Below are positions 36,972 through 47,089 of a DNA stretch of 64,000 bases, one piece after another. Location of the stretch: positions 86,891-150,890 of the forward strand of contig CAMJHQ010000002.1 in NCBI GenBank assembly GCA_946405625.1. The letters are read 5' to 3'. The stretch is from an uncultured Lachnospiraceae bacterium. GTDB lineage: Bacteria > Bacillota > Clostridia > Lachnospirales > Lachnospiraceae. Below the pieces are notes generated by a model that saw nothing but the letters and a program-made list of their open reading frames with translations, was not told the DNA's origin and did no database searches. The stretch's first letter is position 1, and each line of letters opens with the position of its first letter. A program made the position numbers and the translations under genes.

Positions 36972-39356
36972 TTATTCCGTGATAAGGTTTCTTACCTCAA
37001 CTTTCTTGGTCTTGCCCGCTGCAATATACGCAAACAGGAAATAACAAAGTGCAACTGCCGCTATCGGAAGAAATACAGTAATGAATCTGTAATCGATAAC
37101 GAAGTTTACTATTCCCATGCTTCTCAGCATATATGACAGGATTTTTTCCGAAAAGGATAGACTCAGTACAGTTCCGAAGATTATTCCGAAGAATGCAACT
37201 ATAAGAAATCTCACGGCGAACTGCAGGCGAAGATTCCTTGAAGTAAATCCCATAGCCTTATAAATTCCGATATCTATCTTCTCTCTGACAAATGTTTTCG
37301 AACATATCATGGATACAACCACAAGGGCAAATATCGCAGAGATGATATATATCACAGCCTTGATCGAATATGCCATCGTTGTGATCATTTTTTCGAAGGA
37401 ACTTCCACCCGAATAAATATTTACGAAAACATCGCCTGTCACTTCCGACTCTATCTTCTCTTTAATCTCTTCTGCCTTATCCGGATCAGAAAGCTTATAG
37501 CCCACATATTCCACAACAAAATCATCGATAAAGAAGGATGCTGCTTCACTGTTCATTCCGAAAAAACGTCCTGAATTTACAAGATCGGTGATAAATCCGG
37601 AAATTACAAAATCATCTTTCCTTCCATGGTAAGATACTTCAACTTTATCACCTATTTTATATCCCATATCCTCAGCATATATCTGACTCACAACAACTTC
37701 GTTTGCATACAGAGGTGCACGTCCTTTCGTAACGGTAAATACTTCTTCATCATCAGCCATATTGCAGTACAGCTTTTCACCGTTAAATACCATATAAGTG
37801 CTCTCAAATCCATAACGTTCTTCTATACCTGTATAATCCGTGATAATCTTTTCGATAATCTCAAACTGATTTCTCACATATTCCGTATTTTCCGGACTCC
37901 TTCCGTCCGTTTGGATAAAGACGGTTATGTTTTCATTTGTAGCACCCATTGCGCGCTGTGCACTCTCTGATGATACGGCATCAGTCATTCCCGTCATTGT
38001 CATAAGGAAAAATACAAGAAGCGTAGCTATTAATATCGATGCTATATACCGCTTTCCTCCGGATGTAAACTGCCTGAAGGCAAGGCTCGGAGAAAGTGCT
38101 TTTCCCTTTATCGGAAGTGTAATCCTGCTGTCAAAAAACACTTCACATCTTCCGCCCGATACGGCTCTTATAGGTGATATAGTTCCTACTTTTTCGGATA
38201 TAAGCATTATATAAAGTGCTGAAATGGTAAGTATTCCCAGAAGGATCAGCATGCTTGGAACTATAGCAATGCCTCCGACTATTTTAATACCCACAACTGC
38301 TTCGAATGCTCTCGGGAGATATATAATGACCGGAACAGATAATATAAATCCCACAACAGTTCCTATAACCTCGGCCAGCATATACTGTCCGAGAAATACG
38401 AGTTTCAGTCTTCTGTTATCAAAGCCTTGCGCCTTCAGAATTCCAAGGTCTGTATAATTCATTTCAATACTTGATGAAATGCTGTTAGACATTACAACAA
38501 AAACTATAACTACTAAGATAATTACAAATGACATGAAAATGTTCAGTATTATATCAGGCATAAGTCCGTGATAATAGAGACTGTCAGATCTGGTCAGAAC
38601 TCCCGATGCATAGCTTTCTATATCCGAAGATTTATTGATTTCCTGAGCAAATCTGCTATCCGTAAGATCACAGTCAGCTGCTTTTGTAATATATACTATT
38701 TCATTTAAGTCCGAAGCGAGATCAGGATTTTCAGCAATTGCCTGCTTTCTGTTTTCGGCAATTTCATCAAAATCTTCCTGACAGATAAAAGGCACCTTAA
38801 GCGGCATAAATGAGCTTCCGCAGACCGGCTCTTCCACAAAACCCTTAATGGTAAATTCAAATGACGCACCTTCAAAATATGCTGTCATGGTATCTCCGAC
38901 CTTAAGATCATCATAATCCTTCAAGGCTCTCGGAAGATAAATCTCCCCCTTTGATAATTCGGGAACATCTGTGACAAGTGCCGTAGCATTTTCATTCCAG
39001 ACAGCATCAACCGTATCATTTATTGCCACAAGTCTGATACCGAAAGATACATCTTTTCCATTGGAGTAAGTACATTTATTCGGATGCAGTGAATCACAGA
39101 CTATTACTTCTCCTACCAGCGGATTATTTCTCAGCTCCTCTAACATTTCATCCGTTAAATATCTTTTTTGAATATTCAGAGTAATGTTCGCATCATACTT
39201 ACGGTCATAAGCGCTTTCGATTGACTTCGGAAAATTTCTTTTAAGACTGACAATAGTTGAAACAGAGAGAGCTATTATCATTATAAGTACAATTATACTT
39301 TTGAAAGAGCCCTTCTTATGACGGATATTTGATCTGATAAGCTTAATTACATCCAT
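36972..39356 (-). CDS. FtsX-family ABC permease (module B)
   Basis: A 794-residue permease with two FtsX units. The first begins IKLIRSNIRHKKGSFKSIIV, has an extracytoplasmic region (about 40-265) and a helix cluster (about 272-390) containing MNYTDLGILKAQGFDNRRLK. The second has a helix near 440-462, an extracytoplasmic region to about 660, and helices at about 665-785 with REKIDIGIYKAMGFTSRNLR. GGAGGTGCGCT precedes the ATG, 10 bases after the ATPase stop. It forms a transporter with that ATPase. The substrate is unknown; antimicrobial-peptide or envelope-stress export is typical. Confidence 0.88.
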   Translation of the reverse strand: MDVIKLIRSNIRHKKGSFKSIIVLIMIIALSVSTIVSLKRNFPKSIESAYDRKYDANITLNIQKRYLTDEMLEELRNNPLVGEVIVCDSLHPNKCTYSNGKDVSFGIRLVAINDTVDAVWNENATALVTDVPELSKGEIYLPRALKDYDDLKVGDTMTAYFEGASFEFTIKGFVEEPVCGSSFMPLKVPFICQEDFDEIAENRKQAIAENPDLASDLNEIVYITKAADCDLTDSRFAQEINKSSDIESYASGVLTRSDSLYYHGLMPDIILNIFMSFVIILVVIVFVVMSNSISSSIEMNYTDLGILKAQGFDNRRLKLVFLGQYMLAEVIGTVVGFILSVPVIIYLPRAFEAVVGIKIVGGIAIVPSMLILLGILTISALYIMLISEKVGTISPIRAVSGGRCEVFFDSRITLPIKGKALSPSLAFRQFTSGGKRYIASILIATLLVFFLMTMTGMTDAVSSESAQRAMGATNENITVFIQTDGRSPENTEYVRNQFEIIEKIITDYTGIEERYGFESTYMVFNGEKLYCNMADDEEVFTVTKGRAPLYANEVVVSQIYAEDMGYKIGDKVEVSYHGRKDDFVISGFITDLVNSGRFFGMNSEAASFFIDDFVVEYVGYKLSDPDKAEEIKEKIESEVTGDVFVNIYSGGSSFEKMITTMAYSIKAVIYIISAIFALVVVSMICSKTFVREKIDIGIYKAMGFTSRNLRLQFAVRFLIVAFFGIIFGTVLSLSFSEKILSYMLRSMGIVNFVIDYRFITVFLPIAAVALCYFLFAYIAAGKTKKVEVRNLITE

Positions 39357-39366
39357 AGCGCACCTC

Positions 39367-40128
39367 CTACCAGGACATGGAAGAAAGCCATGAGTTTACC
39401 TGTGTCTCACGACTCTTTTCGTCCTCTGCTTTATAAGGAGGCATTGTCATATCTCCGATTATTTTTCCGTCTTCGATGTAGAGAAGCCTTGTTGCCCTGA
39501 GCGCAGCACGCATATCATGGGTTACCATGAGGATGCTCTGTCCTTCACGGTTACATTCCGTCAGAAGATCCAGCACCTCTACAGTATTCTTACGATTGAG
39601 TGCTCCTGTAGGTTCGTCCGCAAATACAAGCTCCGGCGTATTAATAAGCGCCCTTGCTATAGCGCATCTCTGCTGCTCTCCTCCCGAGCACTGTGCCGGA
39701 AGTTGGGTTTTGATATCGGAAATATTCATTTTTTCAAGAAGGCTGTCCGCAAGAGAGTTTACTTCTTCCACAGAACGGCTCTTATCCAGATATCCGGGAA
39801 CCGCTACATTTTCAAACAAAGTAAGATTACTTACCAGATGAATCTGCTGAAATACAAAACCGAAGGCCGTGCAGCGAAGCTTAGCCAGCTTCTTCTCACT
39901 CATATCGGTTATATTTTCGTTATCATATATAACTTCTCCCGCGGTTGCTCTGTCCATACCGCTGAGTGCATAGAGCATTGTGGACTTTCCCGATCCCGAA
40001 GCTCCCATGATCACGGTAAAATCGCCCTCATAGATATCAAGGTTCGCATCACTGATCACATGCACCTGGCCGCCGTTATGCGCAAAGCTTTTGCTTAGTC
40101 CTCTTGCCGAAATAATTGATTTTTTCAT
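39367..40128 (-). CDS. ABC exporter ATPase (module B)
   Basis: A 253-residue ATPase of the MacB/LolD/FtsE class: Walker [21 protein letters not shown], signature CSGGEQQRCAIARAL, Walker [13 protein letters not shown] and switch His in MVTHD. The start at 40128 has AGAGGAG 9 bases ahead; an upstream ATG at 40152 lies before that site. It ends 10 bases before the FtsX permease gene and starts 74 bases after the HK gene, so RR-HK-ATPase-permease form a unit. Confidence 0.92.
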   Translation of the reverse strand: MKKSIISARGLSKSFAHNGGQVHVISDANLDIYEGDFTVIMGASGSGKSTMLYALSGMDRATAGEVIYDNENITDMSEKKLAKLRCTAFGFVFQQIHLVSNLTLFENVAVPGYLDKSRSVEEVNSLADSLLEKMNISDIKTQLPAQCSGGEQQRCAIARALINTPELVFADEPTGALNRKNTVEVLDLLTECNREGQSILMVTHDMRAALRATRLLYIEDGKIIGDMTMPPYKAEDEKSRETQVNSWLSSMSW

Positions 40129-40201
40129 TTTGAATTTCTCCTCTTTGATCATTTCTTGAATTTCATGATCACAGTTTAGGTAAATTCTTATTAAGAAGTA
40201 T

Positions 40202-41365
40202 TTAAGAGAAATCTTTTTTTGGATTTTTTATCGGGAAACTCACAACAACTTCGAGACCCTCTTCTCCTGAAGCATGATTGATAAGCTCCATACTTCCTCC
40301 GGACTGTTCGGCAATATATTTAACTATATAGAGTCCGAGGCCTGATCCGTTCTCAGTTCCCGAGTTTTTGCCGCGATAGAATTTTTCTGTGATAAATGGC
40401 ATATCCTCATCCGGTATTCCCGGTCCCTTATCTCTGAAATGAATCGAAACCGTATCACCCGACTGAGTAAGAGAAACAGTTATACTTGTTTTTGCATATT
40501 TACGTGAATTGTTGATCAGATTCTCAACGATCTGGTTGATTCTTTTCTTATCGGCATAAATAACCGGAGATATGTCAGATACCCTGAACAGGACATCCTC
40601 ATGTTCGGCTCCGATCTCCGATATAGACTGCTTAAGAAACGGAACGAGTTCAAACTCCTCCGGTTTCATCTGAAGCATATTAAGGTCCGAAAGTGAATGC
40701 AGGAAGAGGTCATTTGTGAGTGCCGTAACCTCGTCGCATTTTCTTATCATGACCTCCAGATATCTGGCACGTCGTTCAGGAGATGTATCAAGATTTGCTT
40801 CCAGTCCCTCCGCATAGGCGCGGATTGAAGTGATAGGTGTTTTTATATCATGCGAAAGAGTTGCTATTACTGTCTTATTATTCTCTATTGCCTCACGTTC
40901 AGCCATACGTGACCTTGTTATCTCTTTACGCATGCTGTCAAATGCCCATGTAAAAGCGCCGAAATAATTGGAACGCTCGTAATTAAGCGGCACATCGAAA
41001 TTACCCTTGGCAATTTCCGATGCATAGTCCTTCATCTTGTCAAAGGGACGTAGAATGTTCAGATATACATACAAAAAAACCATCGCCATAAAGATTATGG
41101 TAAGGGTACACATAACGATCCCATTTATTCCAACTGAACCCTCAAGCGGTTCTCCGCGAAGCCTTTCGGCATATTCCTCGATCTTCTGTTTTGCTATATC
41201 ATAATCTCCGCGATCAATAAGCTGCGAGATTTCATTTATATCAACCAGCTGCTGTGACCTGTCATCCTGCGGAGATGATTTCCGGGTGCTTAAAGCAAGT
41301 ATCCCGGTTACTGCCACAAGAAGCAGTGAAAAAATGATCGTAATCTTTATAACTCGTCCTTTCAT
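40202..41365 (-). CDS. sensor histidine kinase with HAMP domain (module B)
   Basis: A 387-residue kinase. Helices at about 8-26 and 75-98 flank a short extracytoplasmic segment of about 50 residues. A HAMP-like linker (NILRPFDKMKDYASEIAKGN) follows. HisKA has ATLSHDIKTPITSIRAYAEG. HATPase shows NLINNSRKYAK, RDKGPGIPDEDMP and NGSGLGLYIVKYIAEQSGG. Its ATG overlaps the stop of the response regulator gene by four bases (ATGA), with GGAGGCAGAAAT as ribosome binding site, so the two are translationally coupled. Confidence 0.92.
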   Translation of the reverse strand: MKGRVIKITIIFSLLLVAVTGILALSTRKSSPQDDRSQQLVDINEISQLIDRGDYDIAKQKIEEYAERLRGEPLEGSVGINGIVMCTLTIIFMAMVFLYVYLNILRPFDKMKDYASEIAKGNFDVPLNYERSNYFGAFTWAFDSMRKEITRSRMAEREAIENNKTVIATLSHDIKTPITSIRAYAEGLEANLDTSPERRARYLEVMIRKCDEVTALTNDLFLHSLSDLNMLQMKPEEFELVPFLKQSISEIGAEHEDVLFRVSDISPVIYADKKRINQIVENLINNSRKYAKTSITVSLTQSGDTVSIHFRDKGPGIPDEDMPFITEKFYRGKNSGTENGSGLGLYIVKYIAEQSGGSMELINHASGEEGLEVVVSFPIKNPKKDFS

Positions 41366-42048
41366 ATTTCTGCCTCCAGAATATATCCGACCTTATAAAC
41401 CGTCTTTATATATTTCGGTTCTGCCGGATCATCCTCCAGCTTCTCACGTAGCCAGCGAATATGAACCGCAAGTGTTTTCGGTTCCACCTCCGAGAAGGCT
41501 CCCCATACTTCGCTCAGCAGCTTATCCTTGGTAAGTGCAGTATTGGGATGTGTACACAGAAATGCGAGAAGATCAAATTCACGCAGTGACAGGTTAACCG
41601 GATTTCCGTTTTTCGTAACCGTGCGGGAACCGATATCAACTGTAATACCCCCAAAGGATACGGTCTTATCATTATCTCCGAATCCGTAAGTTCTGCGGAT
41701 GAGCGCATTTATATGCGACAGCAGTTCCTTCATGGAGAAAGGTTTCGGAATATAATCATCCCCTCCTATATCAAGTCCGGTGATGCGGTCTGTCTCACTG
41801 GTTCTTGCACTTGCAAAAATAACCGGAACCTCCGATACCCTTCTCAGTTCACGGCATACTTCAAACCCAACCGCATCCGGCAGATTGATATCGAGAAGTA
41901 TCAGATGAAAGCTTCTGTCTGTCAGAATTTCGAAAGCCTCTTCGCTGCTTCCGGCATGAGTTACTCCGAACCCCTGATCGGTAAGCATATCAGTAATGAT
42001 CATAGCGAGATCTTTATCATCATCTATTATCAGAATTTCTCTTTTCAT
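41362..42048 (-). CDS. OmpR-family response regulator (module B)
   Basis: A 228-residue regulator: receiver with LIIDDDKDLAMIIT, phospho-Asp in LILLDINLPDAVG and Lys in YIPKPFSMKEL. A winged-helix output domain follows, ending VHIRWLREKLEDDPAEPKYI. AGGAGG 7 bases before the ATG at 42048 fixes the start. It is first in the module B operon and probably acts on the promoter of its own unit. Confidence 0.93.
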   Translation of the reverse strand: MKREILIIDDDKDLAMIITDMLTDQGFGVTHAGSSEEAFEILTDRSFHLILLDINLPDAVGFEVCRELRRVSEVPVIFASARTSETDRITGLDIGGDDYIPKPFSMKELLSHINALIRRTYGFGDNDKTVSFGGITVDIGSRTVTKNGNPVNLSLREFDLLAFLCTHPNTALTKDKLLSEVWGAFSEVEPKTLAVHIRWLREKLEDDPAEPKYIKTVYKVGYILEAEI

Positions 42049-42245
42049 GACATTTCCTCCTGTCACATAATTATAGTTCACAAACATTTTAAGATCATTT
42101 TTCTATCATCTTACTGCTTTGTAAATTTTAACAAAACGGTACATTTTCTACAATGTCAATTATATTAGCTGTTGCAAAAGTAAATACAAAATGTTTAATA
42201 TATTTATATGAGACAAGTGTTGACTAATCATAACGGAGAAGGTTT

Positions 42246-44108
42246 ATGACATATTCAATCATAGGTTTAATTGCAATCGTAGTTCTTTTTATAATTAACA
42301 GAGATGTATTATGGAAAAGAAATGATTTAATAAATGCTCCGACGAATATAGCATATCGTCATCTCCTTTATGGAATTCTTGCATATTATATAACCGATAT
42401 GCTGTGGGGAATTCTGGAAGCTCAGCATCTCATTACACTTGTCTACATCGATACGGTCATACATTTTATTGCTATGGCCACTGCGGTCATGCTTTGGACA
42501 AGATATGTAATAGTCTATCTCGGAAACAAAAAAGGATTCGGTAGATTCCTTTACCATGCCGGAACCCTATTCTTATGTTTCGAAACAATTATTGTTGTAA
42601 TTAATTATTTCGTTCCCATACTTTTCAGCTTTGATTCAGATGGCAACTACCATGCCGGAATAGCAAGATATATTACTCTTTCAATTCAGATCATACTATT
42701 TCTTCTCACATCACTTTATACTTTTATCAATGCTTCAAAAACAAGCGGCACGAACAGAAGACGCCATCTTACTATAGGGCTCTTCGGCAGTGCTATTATT
42801 ATATTTATAAGTGTACAGTTATTCTATCCGCTGTTACCGTTCTATGCCATGGGCTACCTGTTAGGAACATGTCTTCTGCATAGTTTTGTAGTTGAGGATG
42901 AAAAAGATGAATATCGAGAAGCTCTGAAATCGGCACTTCACGCTGCCGAAGAAGCAAGTAAGGCAAAATCCGCATTTCTTTCAAGCATGAGCCATGAAAT
43001 ACGAACTCCTATGAATGCCATTATCGGCATAAACAATATCGCATTAAACGATCCCACAACTAATGATAAAACAAAAGAATACCTGCATAAAATTGGTACA
43101 TCCGCTCAACATCTTCTTGAAATAATAAATGACATACTGGATATGAGCCGGATTGAATCCGGAAAATTATCTCTCAAAGAGGATACTTTCCTTTTTTCTA
43201 ATGAAATCAATCAGGTTAATACTATTATAAGCGGACAATGCAACGACAAAAATCTTAAATATTCTTATAAATCAACCGGTAACGTAGACGGCTATTACTT
43301 AGGTGATGCCATGAAGCTTAAGCAGGTTCTGATCAATATACTCGGAAATTCTGTTAAATTCACTGCCGAAGGCGGCAGCATAGATTTTGAAATAGAAGAG
43401 GTATCTGAAAATGATATTTCAAAAACTCTTAAGTTCATCATCACCGATACCGGTATAGGTATAAGCAGCGACTATCTTCCGCATATTTATGATGCTTTCA
43501 GTCAGGAAGATACTGCGTCTACAAGTAAATACGGAAGTACAGGTCTTGGTATGCCTATAACAAAAAAAATCGTAGATATGATGAACGGACAGATTGACGT
43601 AGAAAGTGAAAAGGGTAAAGGAACAACCTTTACCCTGATAATAGCTTTTAACAAGTCTGATAAAGAAGATACTTCATCCTCGGCTTATGATAGTAATTTG
43701 ATCAATTCCGAAACTACAGATGAAGCTTTTAAAGGAAAGAGAATCCTCATTGCTGAAGATGTATCGATCAATGCTGAAATCCTAGCGGCTATTCTTGAAT
43801 CAAAAGGTATGGAGACAGATGTCGCCGAAAACGGAAGGATTGCAGTTGATCTTTTTACATCTCATGAACCGGGTTACTATATGGCTGTCTTTATGGATAT
43901 GCGAATGCCTGAAGTTGATGGATTAGAAGCTGCAAGATTGATAAGGAACAGCAGTCATCCTGATGCATCTTCTATTCCGATCATTGCACTTACTGCCAAT
44001 GCATTTGATGAGGATGTTCAGAAAAGCCATGATGCAGGCATGAACGAACACCTAAGTAAGCCTGTAGAACCTGATCTGATTTTCAAAACTCTGAAAAAAT
44101 ATTTATAA
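42246..44108 (+). CDS. membrane hybrid histidine kinase with one receiver
   Basis: A 620-residue hybrid kinase. The N-terminal 225 residues form about seven membrane helices without a large outside loop, a built-in membrane sensor module. HisKA has SSMSHEIRTPMNAIIG, and HATPase shows NILGNSVKFTAEGG and GSTGLGMPITKKIVDMMNG. One receiver follows, with AEDVSINAEI and phospho-Asp in FMDMRMPEVDG. The kinase core and the receiver closely resemble those of the larger hybrid kinase at 24.9 kb (for example ALTANAFDEDVQ and HLSKPVEP), so they are paralogues. CGGAGAAGGTTT precedes the ATG. No HPt or output gene is adjacent. Confidence 0.88.
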   Translation: MTYSIIGLIAIVVLFIINRDVLWKRNDLINAPTNIAYRHLLYGILAYYITDMLWGILEAQHLITLVYIDTVIHFIAMATAVMLWTRYVIVYLGNKKGFGRFLYHAGTLFLCFETIIVVINYFVPILFSFDSDGNYHAGIARYITLSIQIILFLLTSLYTFINASKTSGTNRRRHLTIGLFGSAIIIFISVQLFYPLLPFYAMGYLLGTCLLHSFVVEDEKDEYREALKSALHAAEEASKAKSAFLSSMSHEIRTPMNAIIGINNIALNDPTTNDKTKEYLHKIGTSAQHLLEIINDILDMSRIESGKLSLKEDTFLFSNEINQVNTIISGQCNDKNLKYSYKSTGNVDGYYLGDAMKLKQVLINILGNSVKFTAEGGSIDFEIEEVSENDISKTLKFIITDTGIGISSDYLPHIYDAFSQEDTASTSKYGSTGLGMPITKKIVDMMNGQIDVESEKGKGTTFTLIIAFNKSDKEDTSSSAYDSNLINSETTDEAFKGKRILIAEDVSINAEILAAILESKGMETDVAENGRIAVDLFTSHEPGYYMAVFMDMRMPEVDGLEAARLIRNSSHPDASSIPIIALTANAFDEDVQKSHDAGMNEHLSKPVEPDLIFKTLKKYL

Positions 44109-44132
44109 TATCATCAACTTTTGTAATTCATA

Positions 44133-44596
44133 TTATTCTATATTGACCACACTGCCTGTCTCTCCGACGAACAGAATCTTACCGTCTTTAGGAAGCGGTA
44201 TATCGTTGGATGCACCTACGAAATGCGATGTATAGACTACCTCGCCATATTTATTAAATGTATAGACCGCGCTGTTCTCAGGTCTTTCAACAGTGATAGT
44301 TGAACCAGCCATGTTATCACTGATCTTAATCCATTTGGCTTCTCTTGATTTTAATTCTATACTCTTTATACTTCCGTCAAATTCCTCTACATCTTCTTCT
44401 GTAATAAATGACAGGCCATCATTGGAAGTAACATATCCAGAAGAAGAAGTGATACATTATTCTTCCCCAGAAAGTCTACTGCTGCATCGAAGCTTGTCAC
44501 ATATGCAGTTTTTACATCCAGGATATTAAAATATTCGGCTGTCGAACGTGCTATCAGTTCGTCATCGTCTATCATAAGTACTTTGTACTGTTCCAT
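44133..44596 (-). pseudogene. receiver-domain gene broken and joined to the tail of another gene
   Basis: From the ATG at 44596 (GGAG 8 bases upstream) the frame gives a normal receiver start: MEQYKVLMIDDDELIARSTA, with the phospho-Asp strand SLLLLDMLLP. After that it runs into a premature stop at 44387. In another frame an open stretch reads from about 44440 to a TAA at 44133-44135, including SREAKWIKISDNMAG and GKILFVGETGSVVNIE, which resembles the C-terminus of a secreted or beta-rich protein. The best reading is a deletion fusing two genes out of frame. The receiver follows the RR/HK pair C by 46 bases. Confidence 0.6.
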
Positions 44597-44642
44597 ATCT
44601 ATATCTCCGATCTTTCTGCTTTACATTTCAAATGTCATAGCT

Positions 44643-45320
44643 TTATTTCCATACATATCCGCTTTTAATAACGGTTTCAATATGATAACTTGCCTTACCG
44701 AGTGCTTTACGCAGCTTCTTTATATGTGTATCTACCGCTCTGTCATATCCGTCATAATCCATTCCCCATACAATATCCAGTATACGTTCACGGCTCATAA
44801 CAATCTCACGATTATCCAGGAAACACATTAAAAGGTCATATTCCTTCGGTGCCAGATTCACTGCTTTACCGTCTACCGTAACATACCGTCTGGCAGGATC
44901 TATAAGCAGCTCATCCATTTTAATCTTGCCATCTTTAACCAGAAGGCCATGATATCTTTTTATAAGTGCACTAATCTTCGCATGCAGAATTGCAGTTGAA
45001 AACGGCTTCGTAATATATTCATCCGCTCCGATCTCATAACCCGAAACTATATCTTTTTCGCTTCCCAGAGCAGTCAGGAATATAACAGGCACATCATACT
45101 TATTTCTTATAAATCTGCATACTTCTTTTCCGTCTTTCCCCGGCATCATGATGTCAAGGATCACTATATCATACTTTTTCCTGTCCGCGTATAAACAGGC
45201 ATCATCTCCGTTATCAACAGTATCTATACCAAAACCGTTCTTCTCGAAAAAAACTTTCAGGATACTTCTGAGTGTATCCTCATCTTCCGCAAGCAATATC
45301 TGATACATAACCTGTTTCAT
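44643..45320 (-). CDS. OmpR-family response regulator (pair C)
   Basis: A 225-residue regulator: receiver with LLAEDEDTLRSILK, phospho-Asp in IVILDIMMPGKDG and Lys in ITKPFSTAI. A winged-helix domain ends VDTHIKKLRKALGKASYHIE. The gene begins 3 bases after the stop of the HK gene. A second ATG five codons in (MYQILLAEDED) is a possible start. Here the order is HK before RR, unlike modules A, B and D, and no transporter genes follow; a broken receiver gene does. Confidence 0.92.
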   Translation of the reverse strand: MKQVMYQILLAEDEDTLRSILKVFFEKNGFGIDTVDNGDDACLYADRKKYDIVILDIMMPGKDGKEVCRFIRNKYDVPVIFLTALGSEKDIVSGYEIGADEYITKPFSTAILHAKISALIKRYHGLLVKDGKIKMDELLIDPARRYVTVDGKAVNLAPKEYDLLMCFLDNREIVMSRERILDIVWGMDYDGYDRAVDTHIKKLRKALGKASYHIETVIKSGYVWK

Positions 45321-45323
45321 CCT

Positions 45324-46916
45324 TTACTTTTCTTTAGCTTTATCGATCACAAAGAAAAATGTAGTAGAATTATAAGTGCTTGTACAACCATACTTTGCCT
45401 TATGCATATCAAGTATACTCTTTACGACCGCAAGTCCTACACCACTACTTGATATTCTATCAGTTCTGGCTTCATCTGTCTTGTAGAAAACATCCCAGAC
45501 CTTCGCCAGGTCTTTACTTTCTATCCTAGCACCATCATTTGTTATTCTAAATTCAATTTTCTTTCCCAGATCAGATACAGTCATTTTGATATATGTATCC
45601 GAATACTTGATCGCATTTGAGATAAAATTCCCTATAACAATATTCATCATTTCCGGATCCGCATATGCGATATATTCTCCGATGCCATCATAATCCGAGA
45701 TAGTTACTTCAAGATGTTTTTCTTTAGCCAGCTCTTCCATCCTCGCATAAACGGTTTTTGTTAGCTTCAGAACATCCACCTCTTCTTTATTGATTGAATT
45801 CCGACCGCCGTTTAGTTTCGACAATTCCAGAAGCTTAGTGATCATACTTGCCATATGATCAACCTCCGATATTATCTTCTCTGAATATTCATGTCTGTCC
45901 TTTTCATCAATATATTCCCAGTTTTCCACGCATGCTTTTGTAACAGCGAGAGGAGTTTTAAGTTCATGTGCAATTCCCCTTGTCAGCTTCTGGGATCTGA
46001 GTTCGAAACTCTTCTGATTCCTATACAGTATTACTACCGCAAAGATCGTAAATCCTTCGATAAGAAGAAATATAATAAATGCAACCGTAATTATTTTTTT
46101 ATTCTGTGAAACAGCTGTCATAAAAGGATTGAATACCGTCGAATAAACAACCAGATTACTTCCCTTGTTGATACTGCGGATATATACTGCCTTCGACTCA
46201 AAAAAGCCCGAAACCTTAAGTACTTTTCCTTCTCCTATCTCTCCATACTTGACAAAATCTATATAATCCCAGCTTAATTCCTCGGCTCTTCTGTTAAGCT
46301 TTGCTTTTGTTTCACTTGAATCATAATAATATATCTCAAATTCTACGTCGCTGTCTTCACCTATCCATTCATCAAATGATATACCGGCGTCTTCATTTAT
46401 ATATTCCGGATGATTCGGCTCTACTTCTACAGATACATCATAAGCAGTCATAGCTCCTTCACCGCCATATATAAAATAATCATCACATTTTGAATTTTCA
46501 AATCCCGTAAAATTATAGAAATCCTTTGTATTGCTATCAGCAAGTGGTTTATCCGGAATAAGAAGTCTTCCGCTGTATTGTTTGTCACGATAACATCTGA
46601 CTTCGATAAAATCTCCCGACTGAGCTATAACCGAATTATCGGAAGCATCAATTACCGCATAGTATTTTCCGTAATTATCAAGGAAATATGCTCTTTCGCT
46701 TTGAATTCTTGAGACAGCACGCTCAATATCAAGCTCGATACTCCCGTTTTCTATTAATTCATTCTCATACTGCCAGTAATCAGACCCAAATAAACTGAAA
46801 CATGTGAGATTAATCTCTTCGATTTTATCTTTTAAATATATATACATCCCCCCGGTAAAAAGCCCCAGGATGATCGAACAATATATAATTCCGAAAATAA
46901 AATAGTTCTTTTTCAT
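45324..46916 (-). CDS. sensor histidine kinase with large extracytoplasmic domain (pair C)
   Basis: A 530-residue kinase. Helices at about 5-27 and 268-290 enclose some 240 residues of acidic, Tyr-rich extracytoplasmic sensor region (for example DYWQYENELIENGSIELDIE). HisKA has RGIAHELKTPLAVTKACVEN. HATPase shows NFISNAIKYSDTYI and SSGVGLAVVKSILDMHKAKYG. AAGGAG 8 bases before the ATG marks the start. In contrast to the other kinases here it has the architecture of a direct sensor of external ligands. Confidence 0.9.
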   Translation of the reverse strand: MKKNYFIFGIIYCSIILGLFTGGMYIYLKDKIEEINLTCFSLFGSDYWQYENELIENGSIELDIERAVSRIQSERAYFLDNYGKYYAVIDASDNSVIAQSGDFIEVRCYRDKQYSGRLLIPDKPLADSNTKDFYNFTGFENSKCDDYFIYGGEGAMTAYDVSVEVEPNHPEYINEDAGISFDEWIGEDSDVEFEIYYYDSSETKAKLNRRAEELSWDYIDFVKYGEIGEGKVLKVSGFFESKAVYIRSINKGSNLVVYSTVFNPFMTAVSQNKKIITVAFIIFLLIEGFTIFAVVILYRNQKSFELRSQKLTRGIAHELKTPLAVTKACVENWEYIDEKDRHEYSEKIISEVDHMASMITKLLELSKLNGGRNSINKEEVDVLKLTKTVYARMEELAKEKHLEVTISDYDGIGEYIAYADPEMMNIVIGNFISNAIKYSDTYIKMTVSDLGKKIEFRITNDGARIESKDLAKVWDVFYKTDEARTDRISSSGVGLAVVKSILDMHKAKYGCTSTYNSTTFFFVIDKAKEK

Positions 46917-47030
46917 TTCATATACTCCTTACTCATTTTTACCGAAAGTATTCCTCGGCAAATTTATCATGTTTTTCGAAGTATAAAACACACATATGTA
47001 TTCTTTATGTACATATATTAACATATTTAT

Positions 47031-47067
47031 TACAAAAAAAGAGCACACCCTTCATAAGGGTGTACTC
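47031..47067 (-). terminator. terminator after module D
   Basis: The stem GAGTACACCCTT / AAGGGTGTGCTC (one mismatch) with a 3-nt loop is followed on the minus strand by TTTTTTTGTA. It lies 22 bases past the FtsX gene stop. Confidence 0.85.
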
Positions 47068-47089
47068 TATAATTCATTATAATATTTTG

